Positions 1 to 8,751 of a stretch of DNA of 56,079 bases are shown here, one piece after another. The position numbers were made by a program, and so were the translations under genes. Each line of letters starts with the position of its first letter. The first letter of the stretch is position 1. Under the pieces are notes generated by a model, which was not told the origin of the DNA, ran no database searches, and worked only from the letters and a program-made list of their open reading frames with translations. The DNA lies in NCBI GenBank assembly GCA_002371215.1, contig DFGL01000003.1, positions 1 through 56,079 on the forward strand. The letters run 5' to 3'. Source of the stretch: Ruminococcaceae bacterium UBA3751. GTDB lineage: Bacteria; Bacillota; Clostridia; Oscillospirales; Acutalibacteraceae.

Positions 1-44
1 TGACCTTCTTTATGACGGGCGCCCCTTACCAGCCGCGTTTTTGT

Positions 45-476
45 TTATATGTTTCCGAGAAGCTTATAAAGTAGAGAGTAAAGCGTTTTCGCTTCGTCTC
101 TTGTGAGATTAACGCACTGTCCCATTTTTGCAGGCACGTCAACTGCGTCATCCCTGAGCGCTTCGCCCTTTTCGGTTATTGTAACTATAAGATTTCTCTC
201 GTCCGTCTTTGAGCGCTTTCGGGTTATATAGCCTTTGTTTTCAAGTTTTTTTAGCAGGGGAGTAAGCGTTCCGCTGTCAAGAAAAAGGCTGTCGCCGAGT
301 TCTTTTACGTTGATGCTTTTTCTCTCCCACATAACCATCATCGTAATGTACTGAGTATATGTTAAATCAAGCTTGTCAAGAAACGGCTTATACTTTTTCA
401 CAACCTCCTTTGAACAGGCATAAAGCGGAAAGCAAAGCTGGTTCTCGAGCTTTAGCGGATTGTATTCGTCTGACAT
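45..476 (-). CDS. ohrR: OhrR-type MarR family peroxide sensor/repressor
   Basis: Winged-helix MarR-family repressor of 143 residues whose N-terminus (LENQLCFPLYA) and helix around LDSGTLTPLLK closely resemble Bacillus OhrR as I remember it. The organic-peroxide-sensing cysteine is Cys15, and the two tyrosines that hydrogen-bond to it in OhrR are at Tyr29 and Tyr40. A further cysteine at 121 falls near the resolving cysteine of two-Cys OhrR proteins such as the Xanthomonas one, so this may be the disulfide-switching type; that is inference. OhrR normally represses ohr, a thiol peroxidase gene. No ohr is visible, although it could lie just left of the window because the gene reads toward position 1. 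A canonical promoter and an operator palindrome lie directly upstream, which predicts autoregulation. The assignment is firm; the redox subtype is not. Confidence 0.92.
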   Translation of the reverse strand: MSDEYNPLKLENQLCFPLYACSKEVVKKYKPFLDKLDLTYTQYITMMVMWERKSINVKELGDSLFLDSGTLTPLLKKLENKGYITRKRSKTDERNLIVTITEKGEALRDDAVDVPAKMGQCVNLTRDEAKTLYSLLYKLLGNI

Positions 477-501
477 AATTATTCCTCTTTTTCATTCATA
501 T

Positions 502-516
502 TACAATTAAATTGTA
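502..516. promoter_or_regulatory. OhrR operator palindrome
   Basis: The 15-base sequence TACAATTAAATTGTA is a perfect inverted repeat (7-1-7) and matches the OhrR operator known from Bacillus (TACAATT/AATTGTA). It overlaps the -10 hexamer of the ohrR promoter, the expected place for a repressor that blocks polymerase. Confidence 0.88.
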
Positions 517-539
517 CACAATAAAATTGCATTTGTCAA
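511..539 (-). promoter_or_regulatory. ohrR promoter
   Basis: On the minus strand TTGACA (539-534) is followed after 17 bases by TACAAT (516-511). It sits 35 bases upstream of the ohrR start codon. The -10 lies inside the OhrR operator and the -35 lies inside the inverted repeat that probably terminates alr. Confidence 0.85.
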
Positions 540-561
540 CACCTGAGCGGACAAATGCAAT
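520..561 (-). terminator. Rho-independent terminator of alr, overlapping the ohrR promoter
   Basis: Positions 526-537 and 550-561 form a perfect 12-bp inverted repeat (ATTGCATTTGTC and its complement) with a 12-base loop. Read in the direction of alr it is followed by TTTTATT. It lies 17 bases past the alr stop codon. The downstream arm contains the ohrR -35 hexamer, so terminator and promoter share bases. Confidence 0.7.
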
Positions 562-577
562 AATTTGTTAGAAATAT

Positions 578-1702
578 TTAATCTTTAATAAAAATTCTTC
601 TAACTCTCGGTGAAATCCTGCAGGGGAGCTCGTAATTAAACGAATACGCCGCCTCGCTGACCTCCTCCATAGTAAGAACGGCGTCGCCCTGAGCTCCGAC
701 AAGTACAACCTCATCCTCAATTTCAGCCTCGGGAATGTCGGTAATATCAATCATAATCTGGTCCATTGTAACCCTGCCGAGAATAGGCGCGTATTTTCCG
801 CAAACGATAACTCTGCCGCTGTTTGAAAGGCAGCGCGGATAACCGTCAGCGTAACCAACGGAAACGGTTGCAACAACGGTATCATTTTCGGTTTTGTACG
901 TTCCGCCGTACGAAATCTCGCGTCCCGCGGGGAGCGTTTTAATATGGGTTATATGCGTTTTCCACGCCATAACAGGCTTAATATCAAGCAGCGCTTTGTC
1001 AACCTCGTGAGAAGGGTAGAGTCCGTAGGTTGTAATTCCCATTCGGCACATATCGTAGAACTTATCAAAAACCATAATTCCGGCGCTGTTGTTTATGTGT
1101 TTAATCGGAATATTTATTCCGCGCTTCTCAAGCAACGCGATAAAGCGGTCAAACAGCTCTCTCTGTTTGAGCGCCTTTGTTAAATCCGTTTCATCCGCCG
1201 TTGCAAGGTGGGAGAATAAGCCCTCTGCATATATTCCTTCAAGCTCGGTTATTCTTTTGCAGATGTCTGCGCTTTCCCCGTCAACCTGAAAGCCTATTCT
1301 GCTCATTCCCGTATCAATGCAAAAATGAAACGGAGTCGCTTTGCCTTGATTTACCGCTTCCTCGGAGAGTTTAACGGCGTCGTCATAGTGGAAAATCGGT
1401 ATTCTTATTTGGTGCTTAACGCAGAATTCGTACTCGTTGGGAGAAACGTAGCCTAAAATAAGAATCGGCGTTTCAATCCCTGAAAAAACAAGCTCTCTCG
1501 CCTCGTCAACGCAGGCAACTCCAAAAAAGTCGCAGGCGCCTTTTTCCTCAAGAAATCTTGCAATATCAACGGCACCGTGCCCGTAGGCGTTCGCTTTGAT
1601 TACCTCAAGCAGCTTAACCCCCTCGGGCAGCTTTTTTCTTGCGTTTTCAACGTTATATAAAAGGTTATTTAAGTTTATTTCAACAAAAGTTCTGTTATAC
1701 AT
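578..1702 (-). CDS. alr: Alanine racemase
   Basis: PLP-dependent interconversion of L- and D-alanine for peptidoglycan, cytoplasmic. The 374-residue length is normal for a fold-type III alanine racemase with an N-terminal TIM barrel and a C-terminal beta domain. The PLP-binding lysine is Lys36 in VIKANAYGHG. The second catalytic base is Tyr265 in REISYGGTY, the same number as in the Geobacillus enzyme. The start follows a good minus-strand promoter (TTGAAT at 1760-1755, 17 bases, TACAAT at 1737-1732). The gene is divergent from polA and convergent with nothing; ohrR follows on the same strand but has its own promoter and an intervening terminator. Confidence 0.96.
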   Translation of the reverse strand: MYNRTFVEINLNNLLYNVENARKKLPEGVKLLEVIKANAYGHGAVDIARFLEEKGACDFFGVACVDEARELVFSGIETPILILGYVSPNEYEFCVKHQIRIPIFHYDDAVKLSEEAVNQGKATPFHFCIDTGMSRIGFQVDGESADICKRITELEGIYAEGLFSHLATADETDLTKALKQRELFDRFIALLEKRGINIPIKHINNSAGIMVFDKFYDMCRMGITTYGLYPSHEVDKALLDIKPVMAWKTHITHIKTLPAGREISYGGTYKTENDTVVATVSVGYADGYPRCLSNSGRVIVCGKYAPILGRVTMDQIMIDITDIPEAEIEDEVVLVGAQGDAVLTMEEVSEAAYSFNYELPCRISPRVRRIFIKD

Positions 1703-1731
1703 TTTATCAACACCCGTAATTTGATACTAAC

Positions 1732-1760
1732 ATTGTAATCTATTTATATTTAAAATTCAA
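1732..1760 (-). promoter_or_regulatory. alr promoter
   Basis: Minus-strand TTGAAT (1760-1755), 17-base spacer, TACAAT (1737-1732). It lies back to back with the polA promoter in the 123-base divergent gap. Confidence 0.65.
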
Positions 1761-1767
1761 GACTTCA

Positions 1768-1796
1768 TTGTAAATCGTTAATATTTATGGTATAAT
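1768..1796 (+). promoter_or_regulatory. polA operon promoter
   Basis: TTGTAA (1768-1773), 17-base spacer, TATAAT (1791-1796), about 23 bases before the likely transcription start-to-ATG segment of polA at 1826. Confidence 0.7.
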
Positions 1797-1825
1797 ATTA
1801 TGAATTTTTCAAAGGGGTATGCTAT

Positions 1826-4417
1826 ATGAAGCTTTTAGTTATTGACGGAAACAGCATAGTTAACCGCGCATATTACGGAATTAAACTGCTTACAACCAAA
1901 AACGGTGATTATACAAACGCAATTTACGGCTTTCTTAACATTCTGCTGAAGCTCGAGGGAATCAGTAATCCCGACGCAGTAGCGGTTGCATTTGACGTTC
2001 ACGCGCCAACCTTCAGGCATAAGATGTACGATGCCTATAAAGCGGGGCGCCACGCAATGCCCGAGGAGCTTCGTCAGCAGATGCCCGTGTTGAAAAAGCT
2101 GCTTAAGCTTTTAGGCTATAAGTGCGTGGAGTGCGAGGGCTGGGAAGCGGACGATATTTTGGGTACGCTTGCCGAGGAGTGCAGAAATAACGGCGACGAG
2201 TGCTTTATCGCAACGGGCGACAGGGATTCGCTTCAACTCGCTCACGGCGGAGTAAAGGTGCTTCTTGCAAGAACGAAAATGGGTCAGGCGGTAACCGACG
2301 TTTACGGCGAAGGTGAAATTCTTTCCGAATACGGCGTTACCCCCGCAGAGCTTATTCAGGTAAAGGCGCTTCAGGGCGACAGCTCTGATAATATCCCGGG
2401 CGTTCAGGGCGTTGGACCTAAAACCGCGCTTGATTTAATAGGTAAGTATAAAAGTATTGATTATATTTATGACCATCTTGACGAGCTTGATATAAAATCG
2501 GGCGTTAAGGCTAAGCTTGAAAGGGATAAGGATAACGCTTATCTCTCTCTTGAACTCGGCGAAATCCGTACCGACGCGCCCGTTGACAGAGATATTAACA
2601 GCTATAAGTTAAACAGAGAGGACAGCCGCGCCGCCGTTGCGGAGATGGTGCGTCTTGAACTCTATTCGCTTATCCCAAAGTTTGAGCTGGATTCAAACGA
2701 TTTGCCGGCTGCAGAGGAGGAAAAACCGCGAGAGCTTACCTTCAGTCCCTGCTCGGATTATACCGCCCTTCTTGAAAAAATGGGTAAAGAAAGTTATGCC
2801 TATCCCGTTATAGTTGATAATGAAATAACAGATATTCTCTTTGCCTTCGGTGATGAAATTATCAGCGTACCGCAGGAAATGCAGGGGTACGGTGATTTTA
2901 TAACCCGATATTTTGAAAACGGTGATATTAAAAAATATACTTATAATTCCAAATATTTTCACCGCCTTGCCGCAAAGCTCGGTATTGACTGCAAAAACGT
3001 CTGCGGAGATTTAATGCTCAGCGCATATCTTCTCAAACCCTCGGATTCAAAGTATGATATTGAGCATCTCTGCCTTGAATACGGCGTTGCAAAGCCCGAG
3101 TACAAAAACGCCCTCGGCGGCGAGGATGAAAACATTGTGAACGCCGCTGTTTTACAGCCTCTGTTTGAAAAGACGGACCTGCTTCTTGACGAGGCAAATC
3201 AAAAGAAGCTGCTTGCCGATATAGAGCTTCCGCTTGCAAGAGTGCTTGCAAAAATGGAGGTTGCCGGTTTCTCCTGCGATAAAGAGGGAATAGAGGCGTT
3301 CGGCAATAAGCTCGCCGTAAGAATTGACGAGCTTACAAAGCTTATCTATGAGGCTGTCGGCTACGATTTCAATATCAATTCGCCGAAGCAGCTCGGCGTT
3401 GCACTTTTTGAGGATTTGAAACTACCCTGCAAAAAGAAAACAAAAACGGGTTATTCAACCAACGCAGAGGTACTCGAAGGACTGCGCGCCCAACATCCCG
3501 TTATTGAATACATCCTTGAGTACAGAACGCTTACAAAGCTTAAATCCACCTATTGCGACGGTCTTATAAAGGTTATCGCTCCCGACGGAAGAATTCATAC
3601 CTCGTTCAATCAGGTTGAAACGAGAACGGGGCGCATAAGCTCGCTTGAGCCGAATTTACAGAATATTCCAATACGTACCGAGCTCGGCAGGGAAATGCGT
3701 AAATTCTTTACAGCAAAGGACGGCTGCCTGCTCGTAGACGCCGACTACAGCCAGATTGAGCTTCGAGTTCTCGCAGACCTTTCGGGCGATGAAAATATGA
3801 TAAACGCCTTCAATAACGGTGACGATATTCATACAATTACCGCCTCTCAGGTTTTCGGTATTCCCGCTGAGTTTATCTCCAAGGAGCTCCGCTCAAGAGC
3901 CAAGGCTGTTAATTTCGGCATAGTTTACGGTATCGGAGCCTTCAGTCTTGCCAAGGATATCGGCGTATCAAACAAAGAGGCAAAGGAGTATATAGATAAT
4001 TACCTTAAGCATTATTCGGGCGTTGATAAGTATATGTCGCGGATGATTGATTTAGCCAAGGAAAGGGGCTACAGCGAAACGCTGTTCAACAGGCGCCGCT
4101 ACCTCCCCGAGCTTGCCGCTTCAAACCATATGCTCCGCGCTTTCGGCGAACGCGTTGCGCGCAATATGCCTATTCAGGGTACGGCTGCTGATATAATCAA
4201 AATTGCAATGATTAAGGTTGATAACCGCCTCAGCGAAGAAAATATGAAATCCCGCCTCATCCTTCAGGTACACGATGAGCTTATCGTTGAAGCGCCTGAA
4301 AACGAGGCTGAAAAGGCTCTGCAGATTGTAACCGAGGAAATGGAAAACGCCTGCAAGATGAAGGTTCTTCTCCGCGCCGACGGCGCAAAAGGCAAAACCT
4401 GGTACGACGCCCATTAA
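1826..4417 (+). CDS. polA: DNA polymerase I
   Basis: Family A DNA polymerase of 863 residues for gap filling and primer removal. The N-terminal 5' nuclease domain (about 1-290) is intact, with GWEADDILGTLA, TGDRDSLQL and the helix-hairpin-helix segment QGDSSDNIPGVQGVGPKTA. The middle region (about 310-455) has the place of a 3'-5' exonuclease domain, but I see no DxE/DxD catalytic residues, so proofreading is probably absent, as in many Gram-positive Pol I proteins. The polymerase domain carries motif A (DADYSQIELR, Asp638), motif B (RSRAKAVNFGIVYG) and motif C (QVHDELIVEAP, Asp817). SD-like AAAGGGG precedes the ATG. rimI follows after 32 bases, probably cotranscribed. Confidence 0.96.
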   Translation: MKLLVIDGNSIVNRAYYGIKLLTTKNGDYTNAIYGFLNILLKLEGISNPDAVAVAFDVHAPTFRHKMYDAYKAGRHAMPEELRQQMPVLKKLLKLLGYKCVECEGWEADDILGTLAEECRNNGDECFIATGDRDSLQLAHGGVKVLLARTKMGQAVTDVYGEGEILSEYGVTPAELIQVKALQGDSSDNIPGVQGVGPKTALDLIGKYKSIDYIYDHLDELDIKSGVKAKLERDKDNAYLSLELGEIRTDAPVDRDINSYKLNREDSRAAVAEMVRLELYSLIPKFELDSNDLPAAEEEKPRELTFSPCSDYTALLEKMGKESYAYPVIVDNEITDILFAFGDEIISVPQEMQGYGDFITRYFENGDIKKYTYNSKYFHRLAAKLGIDCKNVCGDLMLSAYLLKPSDSKYDIEHLCLEYGVAKPEYKNALGGEDENIVNAAVLQPLFEKTDLLLDEANQKKLLADIELPLARVLAKMEVAGFSCDKEGIEAFGNKLAVRIDELTKLIYEAVGYDFNINSPKQLGVALFEDLKLPCKKKTKTGYSTNAEVLEGLRAQHPVIEYILEYRTLTKLKSTYCDGLIKVIAPDGRIHTSFNQVETRTGRISSLEPNLQNIPIRTELGREMRKFFTAKDGCLLVDADYSQIELRVLADLSGDENMINAFNNGDDIHTITASQVFGIPAEFISKELRSRAKAVNFGIVYGIGAFSLAKDIGVSNKEAKEYIDNYLKHYSGVDKYMSRMIDLAKERGYSETLFNRRRYLPELAASNHMLRAFGERVARNMPIQGTAADIIKIAMIKVDNRLSEENMKSRLILQVHDELIVEAPENEAEKALQIVTEEMENACKMKVLLRADGAKGKTWYDAH

Positions 4418-4449
4418 ATCACAGCTTATCTATATGTAAAAATATAACT

Positions 4450-4878
4450 ATGGACATTACCGTTAAAGCTGCCGCTGCTGAAAATGCGGCTGAAATACTG
4501 AAAATTGAAAACGCGTGTTTCTCGTCCCCGTGGAGCGAGGGCAGTATTCGTGATGCGCTCGGCAATCCCTGTTCGCGCTTTTATCTTGCTTATGCAAACG
4601 GCGCTCTTGCGGGTTATATGGGGCTGCAGATATTCAGCGGCGAAGGCTATGTAACCAATATAGCAACCCTGCCTGAATACAGAAGAAACGGCGTTGCAAA
4701 GGCGCTTATAAACTGCGCTCTCGAAAATGCTATGGAGTTTATAACTCTTGAGGTTAGGGAGAGCAACGCTCCCGCCATATCCCTTTATAATTCCTTCGGG
4801 TTTAATAAGGTCGGCGTTCGCCCGAATTATTATTCAAATCCCACGGAAAACGCAATTCTTATGACTAAGGAGTTTTAA
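4450..4878 (+). CDS. rimI: Ribosomal-protein-alanine N-acetyltransferase RimI
   Basis: GNAT-fold acetyltransferase of 142 residues. The acetyl-CoA-binding motif is visible as PEYRRNGVAKALI, and the C-terminal part (ESNAPAISLYNSFGFNKVGVR) is typical of RimI. Its usual substrate is the N-terminal alanine of ribosomal protein S18, but members also act on other proteins, so substrate is by family. The ribosome site before the ATG is weak. It ends 3 bases before tsaD; the rimI-tsaD pairing is widespread in bacteria and supports the call. The usual companions tsaE and tsaB are not here. Confidence 0.88.
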   Translation: MDITVKAAAAENAAEILKIENACFSSPWSEGSIRDALGNPCSRFYLAYANGALAGYMGLQIFSGEGYVTNIATLPEYRRNGVAKALINCALENAMEFITLEVRESNAPAISLYNSFGFNKVGVRPNYYSNPTENAILMTKEF

Positions 4879-4881
4879 TAA

Positions 4882-5895
4882 ATGTTAATTCTCGGAATTG
4901 AATCCTCCTGCGATGAAACAGCCGCAGCGGTTGTTGAAAACGGCAGGAAGGTTAAATCAAATATAATAGCAACCTCGCTTGATGAGCACAAGCTTTACGG
5001 CGGCGTCGTGCCTGAAATCGCCTCGCGCCGTCACGCTGAAAGCATAAGCGGAGTTGTTAGTGAAGCGCTTAAGGTTGCGGGCTGTACGCTCGATGATATA
5101 GACGCCGTTGCAGTAACCTATGCCCCGGGCTTAATCGGCTCGCTTTTAGTGGGCGTTAATTTTGCAAAGTCGCTTGCTCTCGCCTGCGAAAAGCCGCTCG
5201 TCCCCGTTCATCATCTGCGCGGACATATCGCTTCAAACTATCTTTCTTCTGATATTGAGCCGCCGTTTCTCTGCCTTGTTGTCAGCGGCGGTCATTCCCA
5301 TATAACCGCCGTTAAATCCTATACGGATATTGAGGTTATCGGCAGAACTCGCGACGACGCAGCGGGGGAGGCTCTTGATAAAGCAGGGCGCACTCTCGGC
5401 TTGCCTTATCCCGGCGGAATAAGTATTGATAAGCTCTCTCCCGAGGGGAATGAAAACGCCTTTGAATTTCCGCACCCGAAGGTCAGTACCTCAATTTATG
5501 ATTACTCCTTCAGCGGGCTTAAAACGAAGGTTATCAACTATGTACATAATGCTGCCCAAAAGGGCGAAAGCGTTAATACCGCAGACCTTGCCGCTTCCTT
5601 TCAAAAGGCTGTTGTCGACTGCCTTCTTGCCAATCTTGAGCTTGCAGCGGAGAATTTCGGCTACGATAAAATAGTAATCGCGGGCGGCGTTTCGGCTAAT
5701 TCAAAGCTCCGTGCACAAGCGGAAAAAATGTGTAAAAAGCACGCGTGGAGCCTGACTCTCCCCGAGCTTAAATACTGCGGAGATAATGCGGCAATGATAG
5801 CGGCGCAGGGGTACTATGAATTCAAAAACGGCACCGTTGCAAACGAAAGCCTCAACGCCTACGCAACAATGCCGATAGATAACCCTGTATTTTAA
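4882..5895 (+). CDS. tsaD: tRNA N6-adenosine threonylcarbamoyltransferase TsaD
   Basis: Transfers the threonylcarbamoyl group to A37 of ANN-decoding tRNAs (t6A), acting with TsaB and TsaE, which must be encoded elsewhere. The 337-residue protein has the ASKHA-fold start GIESSCDETAAAVV, the metal-binding His111 and His115 in HHLRGH, and the late motif GGVSANSKLR. Length is typical. The ribosome site AAGGAG lies within the last codons of rimI, so translation is probably coupled. Confidence 0.95.
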   Translation: MLILGIESSCDETAAAVVENGRKVKSNIIATSLDEHKLYGGVVPEIASRRHAESISGVVSEALKVAGCTLDDIDAVAVTYAPGLIGSLLVGVNFAKSLALACEKPLVPVHHLRGHIASNYLSSDIEPPFLCLVVSGGHSHITAVKSYTDIEVIGRTRDDAAGEALDKAGRTLGLPYPGGISIDKLSPEGNENAFEFPHPKVSTSIYDYSFSGLKTKVINYVHNAAQKGESVNTADLAASFQKAVVDCLLANLELAAENFGYDKIVIAGGVSANSKLRAQAEKMCKKHAWSLTLPELKYCGDNAAMIAAQGYYEFKNGTVANESLNAYATMPIDNPVF

Positions 5896-5923
5896 TAATT
5901 GACATATTGGCGGTATTTGTCTA

Positions 5924-5952
5924 TTGAACGCTAAGTCAATGTTTGGTATTAT
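5924..5952 (+). promoter_or_regulatory. Promoter for the FnIII secreted protein gene
   Basis: TTGAAC (5924-5929), 17-base spacer, TATTAT (5947-5952). A second TTGACA at 5899-5904 has only a poor -10 partner. Both lie in the gap after tsaD. Confidence 0.5.
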
Positions 5953-5983
5953 TTGATTAATGATATTTCTAAGGAGAATGCTT

Positions 5984-6724
5984 ATGAAAAAGTTAATTAG
6001 TGTTGTGTTGTCTGTTGTAATGCTGTTTAGCGTTACTTCGGGAATGACTCTAAGCGCGTCAGCTGAGGAAATTCAGGTTCCGCCGGAAATTTCGCTCAAT
6101 AAATCGTACACTGAAGGCTTTTCAAAGGACGATAGTTTTGAATCAAATTACTATTGGGATCATTTTGTTTTTTCTGTTCCCGAAAACGGAAAATTCACCC
6201 TCAGCGTATCGGCGAAGGACAGCGCGTACTATGTTTCGCCAAAGGCTATGGTAGTAATTACAAGCCTTGAGAATTCGGATAATATGTGGATGTACGATAA
6301 AAACGGTACAATCCCCAAAAAAGCGAGCGATTCAATAGAAAAAGGCGATTATCTTCTCACCTTTGCTTACAGCGATACTTCTCTCAAAGGCGATTTTACT
6401 TTCAAAATAGAGTTTGCCCCTAATGTAAAAAAGACTTCGCTTACCAAGCTTATTAAAGGCAAAAAATCGTTTGTTGCAAAATGGAAAAAGGCTTCGGGCG
6501 TAACCGGCTATGAAATTCAGTACAGTACGGATAAGAAGTTTAAGAAAAACGTTAAAGTAAAAACCGTTAAAAAAGCTAAGACCACAAAGCTTTCTGTTAA
6601 AAAGCTTAAATCGGGTAAAAAGTATTATGTAAGAATCCGTTCTTATAAAACAATTAAAATCAGCGGTAAGAATAAAAAGTATTACAGTAAATGGTCCGCC
6701 GCTAAGACGGTAAAAGTAAAATAA
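5984..6724 (+). CDS. Secreted fibronectin type III domain protein
   Basis: The start chosen is the ATG at 5984, because AAGGAG at 5971-5976 lies 7 bases upstream and the protein then begins MKKLISVVLSVVMLFSV, a clean signal peptide with probable cleavage after SASAEE or just before it. The 246-residue product has a beta-rich middle part (about 30-145, extracellular appearance, resembling pre-peptidase-type C-terminal domains but not assignable) and a C-terminal fibronectin type III domain (about 155-246) with VTGYEIQYSTDKKFKKN and KKYYVRIRSYK. The FnIII part is extremely lysine-rich, as is common in clostridial surface proteins. I see no LPXTG, dockerin or membrane anchor. The gene is flanked by its own promoter and terminator. 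Function unknown. Confidence 0.75.
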   Translation: MKKLISVVLSVVMLFSVTSGMTLSASAEEIQVPPEISLNKSYTEGFSKDDSFESNYYWDHFVFSVPENGKFTLSVSAKDSAYYVSPKAMVVITSLENSDNMWMYDKNGTIPKKASDSIEKGDYLLTFAYSDTSLKGDFTFKIEFAPNVKKTSLTKLIKGKKSFVAKWKKASGVTGYEIQYSTDKKFKKNVKVKTVKKAKTTKLSVKKLKSGKKYYVRIRSYKTIKISGKNKKYYSKWSAAKTVKVK

Positions 6725-6729
6725 TATAC

Positions 6730-6754
6730 GGGGAGGGGAAACCCTCTCTTTTTT
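6730..6754 (+). terminator. Rho-independent terminator
   Basis: A GC-rich stem (GGGAGGG with CCCTCTC, one wobble pair) closes a GAAA tetraloop at 6738-6741 and is followed by TTTTTT. It ends the FnIII protein gene. Confidence 0.85.
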
Positions 6755-6830
6755 GCATAAATTATTGATAAAAAATTAACAATACGCCGTGTTAAAACTG
6801 TAACATTTTAATGAATATACTTTATAAGTA

Positions 6831-6859
6831 TTGAAATTTAAACTGAAATTAAGTATAAT
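6831..6859 (+). promoter_or_regulatory. pckG promoter
   Basis: TTGAAA (6831-6836), 17-base spacer, TATAAT (6854-6859). The leader to the start codon is about 60 bases and shows no obvious regulatory fold. Confidence 0.75.
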
Positions 6860-6925
6860 TACACTGACAAACAAGAAGTTTCTGCGGATTGTTTTGATAA
6901 AAATAATTAAAGGAGATTTTTATTT

Positions 6926-8704
6926 ATGGAGACTAAGTACACAAAGAACCCTTCTCTCCTTGCCTGGCTTGACGAAAAGATTGATTTCTTAAAGCCTGCC
7001 GAGGTTGTATGGATTGACGGCTCTAAGGAGCAGATTGACGCTCTTAAGGCAGAGGCTGTTGAAACAGGTGAAATGATTAAGCTCAACGAAGAGCTTCTTC
7101 CCGATTGCTATCTTCACAGAACGGCGCCGAACGACGTTGCCCGTGTTGAAGCGCGTACGCTTATCTGTACTACAAAGGAAGAGGACGCAGGTCCGACCAA
7201 CCACTGGATGGACCCCGCTGAGTGCCACAAAATGCTTGACGATATTGCAAAAGGCTCATACGAGGGAAGAACAATGTACATCATCCCTTATTCAATGGGT
7301 CCCGTTGGCTCTAAGTTCTCAAAAATCGGTATTGAGATTACAGACAGCATTTACGTTGTTCTCAATATGAATATTATGACAAGAGTTGGTCAGGCTGTGC
7401 TTGACTGCCTCGGCGATTCCGACGACTGGGTACGCGGTATGCACTGTAAGTGCAACGTTGACCCCGATAACCGCTGGATTGTTCAGTTCCCTGAGGAAAA
7501 TTCTATCGTATCCGTTAACTCGGCATACGGCGGAAACGTTCTTCTCGGTAAAAAGTGCTTCGCGCTTCGTATCGCTTCCTATCTCGGTAAAAACGAGGGC
7601 TGGCAGGCTGAGCATATGCTTATCCTCGGTTTAACAAGACCCGGCGAAGAAACAAAGTATATCTGCGCTGCATTCCCGTCAGCTTGCGGAAAAACAAACC
7701 TTGCTATGCTTATTCCTCCCGAGGGATATCTCAGAAAAGGCTATAAGGTAGAGTGCGTTGGCGACGATATTTCATGGATAAGAAAAGGTCCGGACGGAAG
7801 ACTTTACGCTATCAACCCCGAAAACGGTTTCTTCGGCGTAGCTCCCGGTACAAACGAAAAGTCAAACCCGAACGCTCTTGCAGCAACTAAGAAGGGTACT
7901 ATCTTTACCAACGTTTGCCATAATCTTGACGATAATACGGTATGGTGGGAGAAGCTTGATAAGAATCCGCCTACAAACTGCGTTAACTGGAAGGGCGATA
8001 GAATCAACGGAACAAGCGACGAGCCGCTTGCACATCCGAACTCAAGATTTACAGCACCCGCTGTTAACTGCCCCTGTCTTTCACCCGAATTTGAAAATCC
8101 GAACGGCGTTCCGATTTCTGCATTCGTATTCGGCGGCAGACGCGCTAAGCTCACTCCGCTTGTATATCAGTCAAAGAGCTGGAACAACGGCGTATTCGTT
8201 GGCTCAATTATGGGCTCTGAAACAACTGCTGCCGCAACAGGCGCAGTAGGTGTAGTTCGCCGTGACCCGATGGCTATGCTTCCGTTCTGCGGCTACAATA
8301 TGGGCGATTACTGGAAACACTGGATTGAAATCGGCGAAGGTCTTGACCCTGAAAAGGCTCCTAAGATTTTCAACGTTAACTGGTTCCGTAAGGACGAGAA
8401 TGACGACTTTATCTGGCCGGGCTTCGGCGATAACCTTCGTGTTCTTGACTGGATTATTGACCGTTGCGACGGTAAGGTAGACGCTCAGGAAACCGCTATC
8501 GGTTATCTTCCTTATGCTAAGGATATCAACCTTGAGGGTACAGATTTAACTCTTGAGCAGCTCGAGGGTATCCTTGACGTTGATAAGGACGCTTGGAAAG
8601 AGGAATATAAGGGCGTTGACGAGCTTTACGCTAAGTTCGGCGACAGACTCCCTTCAGAGCTTGCAGACGAGCTTGCTGCAGTTAAGAAGGCTCTTGACGA
8701 ATAA
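6926..8704 (+). CDS. pckG: Phosphoenolpyruvate carboxykinase (GTP)
   Basis: Interconverts oxaloacetate + GTP and PEP + CO2 + GDP. The 592-residue sequence follows animal PCK1 closely along its whole length (GRTMYVIPFSMGP-like start, NPENGFFGVAPGT, AHPNSRF, VNWFRKD). The kinase-1a P-loop FPSACGKTNLAML carries the reactive cysteine (Cys254) that marks the GTP class; the ATP class found in many Firmicutes looks quite different. In anaerobic gut bacteria the enzyme often runs toward oxaloacetate, fixing CO2 for succinate or aspartate; that direction is inference here. AAGGAG lies ahead of the ATG. Monocistronic, with its own promoter and a strong terminator. Confidence 0.96.
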   Translation: METKYTKNPSLLAWLDEKIDFLKPAEVVWIDGSKEQIDALKAEAVETGEMIKLNEELLPDCYLHRTAPNDVARVEARTLICTTKEEDAGPTNHWMDPAECHKMLDDIAKGSYEGRTMYIIPYSMGPVGSKFSKIGIEITDSIYVVLNMNIMTRVGQAVLDCLGDSDDWVRGMHCKCNVDPDNRWIVQFPEENSIVSVNSAYGGNVLLGKKCFALRIASYLGKNEGWQAEHMLILGLTRPGEETKYICAAFPSACGKTNLAMLIPPEGYLRKGYKVECVGDDISWIRKGPDGRLYAINPENGFFGVAPGTNEKSNPNALAATKKGTIFTNVCHNLDDNTVWWEKLDKNPPTNCVNWKGDRINGTSDEPLAHPNSRFTAPAVNCPCLSPEFENPNGVPISAFVFGGRRAKLTPLVYQSKSWNNGVFVGSIMGSETTAAATGAVGVVRRDPMAMLPFCGYNMGDYWKHWIEIGEGLDPEKAPKIFNVNWFRKDENDDFIWPGFGDNLRVLDWIIDRCDGKVDAQETAIGYLPYAKDINLEGTDLTLEQLEGILDVDKDAWKEEYKGVDELYAKFGDRLPSELADELAAVKKALDE

Positions 8705-8718
8705 TTAATCAAAATAGA

Positions 8719-8746
8719 AACGGTACCCATCGGGTACCGTTTTTTG
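8719..8746 (+). terminator. Rho-independent terminator of pckG
   Basis: Perfect 10-bp stem AACGGTACCC / GGGTACCGTT with a 3-base loop, followed by a T run. It lies between convergent pckG and the FAD oxidoreductase gene. Confidence 0.9.
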
Positions 8747-8751
8747 TATGC

